A stretch of 64,000 bases of DNA from Tubiluchus corallicola. Its lineage: Eukaryota > Priapulida > Priapulimorpha > Priapulimorphida > Tubiluchidae. The DNA is taken from NCBI GenBank assembly GCA_030141605.1, contig JAQGDQ010000150.1:124001-188000 (forward strand), in the 5' to 3' direction. The stretch's first letter is position 1; each line of letters begins with the position of its first letter. Shown in pieces: positions 57,340 to 64,000 of the stretch. A program made the position numbers and the translations under genes. The notes under the pieces were generated by a model, which had not been told where the DNA came from, ran no database searches, and saw nothing but the letters and a program-made list of their open reading frames with translations.

Positions 57340-60290
57340 AAAAAAAGTGAAAAATGCACATCTTTCAATTTCTGGTAGGCAGGTAAACCTAACTACATTC
57401 AGTAACTAACTAGTCATTAACTAATCAGTTTAACTAAATTTCTTAGTAATAACAACAGTTTACACATATAACACACTCAGGAGATTAGATACTATTCCAG
57501 ATACAAAGTGAGTGAAAATGTTAATTTTTATGCCAAGATATTACTACATAAAATGAAAATTGCTTATGTAACCTAAAACTGTACAAAAATATCATGCACC
57601 GAATGGTTTTGTACTTCTTTGTCAACTACAACAATGCAATACAAATGTTAAAAGGGATCTAGAATCTTCTCATTCTTAAAATGTTTTAATTTTAGTTATT
57701 TTTAAATAGCATATTTTTAAATTTTTATATTTTTATTATCTTTAAAAATCAATCTTTCTTCTTGCTCACAATTAGCCAAGCATGGCAAGAAATTTACACT
57801 GCACTAATTACTCGAGCAGTCTCTGGAGCATTACCTAGCAAGCATAGATGTAGCTTTTAAAACTAGAAGAAAGGGAACACTAACAACAACTTTGACAAGG
57901 TATGGCCTTAATTACTGGCAGCTGCCATTAGAATATCCAACATTTGCAGAGTTAATTAATGTCAAAACAAGATAAAAATGTCAAGGTGTTGAAAAAACAG
58001 TGAGTTGCAAAAATAAAACTCAGAAATGTTTGTTAGTATATTTTCAAAAGAAATAAACCTAAAAAAAATCTGCCAGTTAAGAGAGAAAACATCTGTGCTA
58101 CGTGCCAATGACCAGACTTTCCTGAGATGTGAGGTCTGCTTCTTCAAGCAACACTTTTGCTGCAAATACCATGTAAACATTAAAAATGGTAAATGAATTT
58201 GCAGAAAAGATGGAAAAGTGGTGAGAAGTGGAAGGATGAATAAAGTTGTATAAATAATGTCCCTAAAGATGAGAACATAAATTATGGTCTGATCTATCTA
58301 TATTTCAATTCAGATAGTTGTGTGCTCTGAAAATATTGCTGAAAAATGTTAAACTTGATCTTCAGGAACTAAAGCGTTAGGAAATCTTAACCTTTTCCAG
58401 ATAGCAATGGAAATTGAGCAGTATCTATTTATTTAACCAAAATATTGAATACAGAGCAGTTCTTCCGTTTTCTGTAAATGTGAAGCAAGTTCAACTTCAG
58501 CTAATTCTGAGCAAAACAGGACGATAGTTTCAATTGCCAATAAGTATTAGTTTAATGGATTAACTTAAGATTCGGAATAATTACTCGCCAAAAGGTGCTT
58601 TTTATTTTGTAAAACAAAAAATATTTGAAGTAGTTCTAAATTAATGGACTTACTAGGTTGTAACCTGTCACAAGCACGGAACCCACACTCTACTGCTGAA
58701 CGTGCTACAAGCAAAACATTACTATAATTGAAAGCTTATATAATCGACTATTAATTAGCCTAAATTAGGCTATGCTGTTATACTTTATACTATTTAATTA
58801 AACAGTATTAAATTTAAATAATTGGCTAAGTCGGTCTATAAACAAGCAGGTAACAGAGCTGCAAATGTGCACCGCCACAAATTCAGAAAACAAGAAAACA
58901 ACTTATCTAAGACTTATAGTAATATAATAACAACAAATAAGTATATCAAAAACAAAACTAATTAACTTTTTCTATTGCCCAGTTAAAATGAAACTTTAGT
59001 AACTGTTTCATGGGTCACATATATTACTGCAATGCGGCTAAAGGGCTGAATAGTGGACTTAATAGATTTGTCTGAAAATTTCAGTGAAAAATAGATTTAC
59101 TATATTTTTTAATTTGCTAATAACTTGCTAACCCAATTTTGCTAAAAAATGGACTTGAGGTTTTTTGTTGAAAATGGGGAAGTTACTCAACTTCTGCAAT
59201 TTAATCAGTAAAAAGGGCAAATTTATATTGAGAATAGAAATTAAGCATTGTTAAAACCTTACAATATAAACCCACAAGAAAACTTTTAAGTAGTGCGATC
59301 TAACATCAACTAGAGACATGCACTCAGTTACTCAGTAAGAACGTATATTTGAAAAAATTCCACTCAAATTACAGTATAATGTTTTAGTGTGCATTGTGCA
59401 CCTAAGTGTAAACAGCATAATCTTTCTTCCACCGCCACTTCCATGACTGATTCAAAAACCAAACTAATCACTATGAATTTGAAATGCTCATGACTCACAA
59501 AAAATGACAACAGTAAAAACAATAAATAATATTGTATAAACGGTATCTCTAAAGTTCGTCTAATATACATTATAACTATTGTACATTTTGTAACTTTGAA
59601 GAAAACACCTTAGTAATAATTATAGCTGAGTCATGTGAGGAAAGGTAGCATATGAATCTACTTCCTTTACCTTTTTAGAGAAACAGAAGATTGGGTCAAA
59701 GAGGAAATTGTTACTTAAAAATATTTATTCAAAAGAAACTTCATTTTAGTAGAATCCTTCTTTCTCATTCTTTTACTTTTTTTAATATTTATAAAAATTC
59801 TCAATTCAGTTGAATTTCAATTTATTGCCGAAATATGCAATTTACGTTATGGTACATTTAACCAAAAATATGAGAGCCAAACGGTCTGTGAACTGGACCA
59901 TCTGGTACTATAGGCTAATACATTCCAAGAAACATTTTAAATAAATAAGACTTAACACATTTTTTTTCATGAAATTTAAAAGGTTTAGTGACACAAAAGA
60001 AGAAAAAAGTATTTGAATGTAAGAACCATCTAACTAATAACATAATTTGATATCCTGAAAACTCCACAAATTTATTACTACATACTGCAATTTACTCATT
60101 AACTTTCAGGTACAACTAGTGCCAATGAATCAGTCAATCCAATCACCAATTAGCAAAATGGCCAGTATTACAGACATAGACATAAACTCTAATATGAAAC
60201 AAACCTGCCACTAACAAGACACATAAACACACTAACTTTGCTAATAATGCAGTGAATTAATACAAATAAGTCACCATTGTTTATCGTCTA
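57340..60290. other. Upstream of SLC35C2, no gene recognised
   Basis: Probably holds the SLC35C2 5'UTR exon(s) and promoter on the minus strand, but I could not place them. No coding similarity and no clear transposon ends. Confidence 0.45.
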
Positions 60291-60294
60291 CATG

Positions 60295-60970
60295 CTTATA
60301 CCTTCTAAAATGTGGAATGCTCCACCTGTTGCTGCCAGCGCGCCTATCTGCTGTTATCACTACAATGCATCATCCCTCAAATCTAGAGTTATTTTTGCTA
60401 TAACTTTTTGCTGTATATCTATATATGTTTATAGTTCAGCTCTCTTGGCTTTTTTGTCATTTCAAAACCTTTATGCAATGCTATCAGGAGAGGAGATTCC
60501 TGAGATAGTCTTAGTACTTGCCTTTTACAAGCAATCTTCTCACTTAATTTTTTTCACACCAAGTGCTCTTCTTCACCACATCACATAGATCATCATTAGA
60601 TATTAGGTCAGGCCATTTCATACTTAATAATTTTCTACAGTGAAATTGTCTAAAGTCTCAATTTTCTTATGTAGTTTAACTCTTTAATTTCGAAGAATTG
60701 TCAGTTCCTCACCTCAAATTGACATGTTCTGTCTTCATGTTGTAGACCTTAACATTATACTTTTCTAAATTGCGTGCCCTTATATCTTGCAGATGATAAT
60801 GCAAATCAATCGTCACAGTCATTTGCATGCTTTTACGTTCTAAAACATGGTATGCTCCACCTGTTAATGCCAAGCACTGCTCCAAGGCATTATCACTATA
60901 ATTTAGAGTTGCATTTGCTAAATATTTTTACAGAATACCTATAGTTCAGCTCATTTCCTAGACTTATTTG
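60295..60970. repeat. Diverged direct repeat, ~165 bp, two copies
   Basis: 60285-60450 and 60825-60960 share, in order, ATGCTT(A/T)TAC, TTCTAAAA(T/C)(G/A)TGG, ATGCTCCACCTGTT, TATCACTA, TTTAGAGTT and TATAGTTCAGCTC. Likely two copies of one unnamed repeat. The 103-codon ORF at 60277-60588 overlaps it and is not supported as a gene. Confidence 0.65.
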
Positions 60971-60984
60971 TACAAAGGTGAACA

Positions 60985-61360
60985 GAAAAAAATTTAAACC
61001 AAATTCTTAAGTTCAATCTCACGAAGTCTCTTCATTACGACACTAAGAAACTTTTTGCCACAATTAATGTTTTGAAATGATAACCAACTCACATACTCCT
61101 CATCTGAAACACCATCCCAAACAACCTTTCAGCTCTCATTTTCCTAAAATTCATGTAATGTAACAAAAAATTACCAATGTTTCTAACTCTAAGCCACATC
61201 TACAAATTCTATCTTGTTCATCCATGTTCCATTCAAACAGTGTATTACCATTTATTTCTATAGCTCACCCCCTCATCTTTGGTGTCTGACAAGCCACCTG
61301 AACCGGTCGCTTATTAGACACAGAACCTGACATACCACGAAGAAAAATTCTAGCACTGTT
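60985..61360 (-). pseudogene. LINE C-terminal fragment
   Basis: Minus strand: ARIFLRGMSGSVSNKRPVQV, then WNMDEQDRICRCGLELET, then VWDGVSDEEYVSWLSF and VVMKRLREIELKNLV. The ICRCGL...C knuckle followed by the SDEEYV block is typical of some LINE C-termini. Two frame changes. Confidence 0.6.
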
Positions 61361-61464
61361 TATTCAGATCTATCAACAGTTTTTTATTCAGGCCTCTTTT
61401 GAAACCAAAGTCCGAATCCCTTTAACTTTAGTTGAACCTTTAGTTGCATTTTCATACAATGCTG

Positions 61465-61740
61465 AGTTACGCACAACAAAAGTTAAACAGCAGAAGGAAA
61501 CTAACATTTTTCAAAGACGTCTCTATAGAAATTTATCAGCTTTAAATAGCCTGACAGAATATCAAATGATGTGATGAAGACTGAAGAACCCTTGGAGTAA
61601 ACAAATCCCAGCAAGAAGACTGTTCTGGCCTGGGCATGCACTAAGAGTAAGAATCTTCTGTTCCCATAGCATTACGTAAAGCTCTTGAAATGACAAAAAA
61701 AAGCCAAGAGGAGCTAAGCTACTGATGCAAATCTTTTTTG
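61465..61740 (+). pseudogene. LINE RT-tail fragment
   Basis: Plus strand: NIFQRRLYRNLSALNSLTEY, then KNPWSKQIPARRLFWPGHAL and LRKALEMTKKSQEEL, the FQRRLLRxxL...PWSxxIxxRRLxWxGHxLR...AL pattern of LINE C-termini. Broken by stops. Confidence 0.6.
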
Positions 61741-61874
61741 TCAGTTCAACTTCTTCTTCAAAGTCTCATTCCATCTTTTGCAGACATGGAGGCATTACCA
61801 TTCATTAGAACATTCCACCCACTCCTATGTGTAGCTAACAACATAAGTTCTTTTCCTCTTAAAACTTTGTTTGG

Positions 61875-62060
61875 TTAAAGTTGTTGAACATCTTTATTTA
61901 TCTTAGTTATCCAAGTTACTTTCGGTTTGCCTATTGTTTTTTTGCAAGGTTTTAAGGCTTCCTCTAAGGCAATTCTTACTGTTGTTTCACTTGGTAATCT
62001 GAAGTGACTTAGCCATCGTAATCTTCGAAGCTTCTTTTGAACTCCAAAAGATTTCTTTCG
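61875..62060 (-). pseudogene. LINE RT-tail fragment
   Basis: Minus strand: KLRRLRWLSHFRLPSETTVR, IALEEALKPCKKTIGKPKVT and WITKINKDVQQL, matching the RLRWLGHxxRMP...AL...GxPKxTWxxxI pattern of another LINE family. Confidence 0.7.
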
Positions 62061-62470
62061 TTTCTGTGTATAAATCTGCATTTTTGATTATATACGGTCA
62101 TCTTATCCTTAAAATTTTCGTTGGAATTAAAATGTGTCAATCTGCTTTTCTTCAGTAATGGTTACGCACCATATTTCACTGTTCTACATAAATATGCCGG
62201 TAACGTATGAAGGAAATTAATTTCTTATGTTGAAGAAAAGCATGCATTGTTTTCTGTTTTCTATTAATTTTTTTAATAATCATCTTCGGTGTTTTTTGTT
62301 TGTTTAAAAGAGTGCCCATATTTTTACACTTTCCCTGACTGATTACCATCTCTTGCAGTACTATGTTCATCTGTTTTTGACTGGTTTACTTGAAGATTTC
62401 TTTTTTCTAATTTATTTGGAAAATCTCTTTTTACTGAGTCAATGTGAAAATTTCAATTCCAATCGCCAAC

Positions 62471-62486
62471 CATCATCATCATCATC
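62471..62486. repeat. Short (CAT)n run
   Basis: Five CAT units within AACCATCATCATCATCATCC. Confidence 0.9.
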
Positions 62487-62593
62487 CAATGAATCATGCA
62501 TCCAGGGACATGATTCTGTTCACCTCCCTATGCCAGGACTCCCTGCTTGCCGCAATGCCCCAAGAGCATTGATTTCTAAGTATCAATGCTGAA

Positions 62594-62950
62594 GTGTTTA
62601 AAGCTTTCTGGGCAAAATCTAAAATTGAAGGAAACAAACTTTTAAAAGATTTAGACAAATATGGAACAGCCAACCACTACCAACCAGCCACAGTGTCAAT
62701 ACAAGAAATCTTACATTCATTAGCCCTGCGGCCTTTTCCTGCACTTTGCTGGGGCTGCCTATTCTTGCTAGTTGCTATAGTAACGTTCACGTGTTGTGTT
62801 CAGCGAAAATTAGTCGTTTTAGAACAGTTATTGCCACAAAAATCTCCTATTCTTACAACACTTCGTAAAGCTCTTGAAACGCCAAGAAAGCCCAGAGAAA
62901 CTGAGCTGCCGCCATACGCTTTAAGAATATTTACGGTGCTTACGCTATAG
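62594..62950 (+). CDS. Unrecognised ORF, probably transposon debris
   Basis: 118 codons. The middle contains a hydrophobic run (ALCWGCLFLLVAIVTFTCC). The C-terminal LTTLRKALETPRKPRETE resembles the LRKALEMTKKSQEE of the LINE fragment at 61660-61720, which argues for LINE origin of at least that end. No splice context or conserved domain was identified. Confidence 0.3.
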   Translation: MFKAFWAKSKIEGNKLLKDLDKYGTANHYQPATVSIQEILHSLALRPFPALCWGCLFLLVAIVTFTCCVQRKLVVLEQLLPQKSPILTTLRKALETPRKPRETELPPYALRIFTVLTL

Positions 62951-62989
62951 TGTATATATTTATCAGAAAGATATATTGTTTATGGAAGG

Positions 62990-63400
62990 TGTACAACTAC
63001 AAAGGCGTGTTACAAGAATAATAATTAATATTAGCTTGTAAAAATCTGACATATTTGGAAAGATTAATATATTATAGTTTGGCCACGCTTGAATTAAGAA
63101 GATACCGTGGAGATCTTATTGAAGTTTATAAAATATTAACTAGAAAAGAAAACATTTTGCCCGAAAAATTCTTTAATTTAGTTGTTGATTCTAGAACTAG
63201 GACATAATTCAAATGTTTAAAGAGCAGTCAAGTCTTGACATTCGTAAATATTCATTTGCTGTTAGAGTTGTGAGTGAATGGAATAATCTGCCTGCCATGG
63301 TGATTGCCGCACCAACTACAGTAAAGTTGAAATCCTTAATTGACAATTATTCTGTGGGAAAATATGGGGTTTCTATGAGTGTACTTGCTTAACCCCTAAT
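62990..63400 (+). pseudogene. CR1/Jockey-like LINE 3' fragment
   Basis: Plus strand: VQLQRRVTRIIIN, then in a shifted frame LTYLERLIYYSLATLELRRY and RGDLIEVYKILTRKENILPE with KFFNLVVDSRTRT. This is the thumb/C-terminal motif series QLQRRATK...LSYxERLxxLxLxTLExRRxRGDLIEVFKI. A LINE-like 3' tail with AATAAA follows at 63618. Confidence 0.85.
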
Positions 63401-64000
63401 CATGACAGTATAACAGTATATCTCCACAGTTTTTTTGCTGTATTTTCTCCATATGCACATGCTCAGTCACGCAGTATTAAAAAAATATAATTCTTACGAA
63501 TGTTAGTGATTTTTTTGTTTTTTTTTCAGTTTTAATTCCATTTTTGTATAATTAACTCAGTTTGTAAATTGTAGGCTGTAAGTGTAAAGCCTTCATCACT
63601 TAATCCATTGCCAACAAAATAAAGCATTTAAAGCAAAGTGTTTTCTGGATGTTGGAGGTCATAACAGTGTAACAGTGGGAACCCCATTAATCCATGTAAG
63701 GGAGAATTAGGCTGGGGCAGGGTCTAAAAATTAATGGCACCATTTAGAGCAATAATGACGTGATGTGATAGCTGACAAGATACATTGAATCTTTCTTGTA
63801 AGTTTAGCTAATGGGAATTTAAGTGTCTGTTAATTGACAGTACAACCTTTTTTGTTGAAATTGTGAGTCAGCAGCCTCCAGGGAAGAGGATGTTTAGCGT
63901 GGCTATTTGGGGACCAGACATTTTGGTGCCAGCACGGCCCACAGTATACTGTTACATCCACGTTGACTTAGTCGTGCAAGAATACATTATTTCTGTGTTG
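63401..64000. other. LINE tail and unclassified sequence to window end
   Basis: AATAAA at 63618 probably closes the preceding LINE. After about 63640 no gene or repeat was recognised. Confidence 0.4.

Noticed and set aside
1-64000. CRISPR arrays, bacterial operons, phage or defence systems
   Set aside because: All coding signal is eukaryotic, spliced or retroelement-derived; no spaced direct repeats with unique spacers were seen.

Overview
This window is a piece of an AT-rich animal nuclear genome. Three conserved eukaryotic genes with many spliceosomal introns can be reconstructed from exon translations that join in frame at splice sites. The rest is a thick layer of decayed transposable elements. 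The orthologues (FEN1, DDX27, SLC35C2), the intron style and the mix of APE-type LINEs, hAT, pogo-like and TTAA elements point to an invertebrate metazoan. I cannot place the phylum from sequence alone. I saw no bacterial operons, CRISPR arrays, rRNA or convincing tRNA genes. Layout: (1) 1-7738, minus strand: first six coding exons (about 200 residues) of flap endonuclease FEN1, with the 3' half beyond the left edge. Its introns hold two hAT-type MITEs and a large foldback. (2) 7.9-22.3 kb: intergenic, filled with transposons. These are a hAT end, a 5'-truncated LINE split by a probable solo LTR, a 0.8 kb terminal-inverted-repeat MITE, a nearly full-length LINE with a CCCH zinc-finger first ORF that is itself interrupted, and two LINE 3' fragments on the minus strand. 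(3) 22360-42913, plus strand: complete DDX27 (DEAD-box helicase of ribosome biogenesis), 19 exons, 777 residues. Its introns carry three pogo-like MITEs, two LINE fragments, a hAT MITE, a 70-nt hairpin, a ~300 bp diverged tandem repeat and a 32-bp minisatellite. (4) 43.9-49.6 kb: a minus-strand LINE whose endonuclease region is split by a 2.8 kb TTAA-flanked transposon that contains a very recent 259-bp tandem duplication. (5) 49747-57320, minus strand: coding exons of SLC35C2, a Golgi/ERGIC nucleotide-sugar-transporter-family protein, convergent with DDX27. (6) 57.3-64 kb: intergenic with several LINE 3' fragments. FEN1 and DDX27 diverge across 14.6 kb of transposon debris; DDX27 and SLC35C2 converge. 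The three genes are housekeeping genes and I see no evidence that they form a functional cluster. I found no new multi-gene system. The most informative observations are nested insertions whose excision restores host reading frames, and two GC-AG introns supported by protein continuity.
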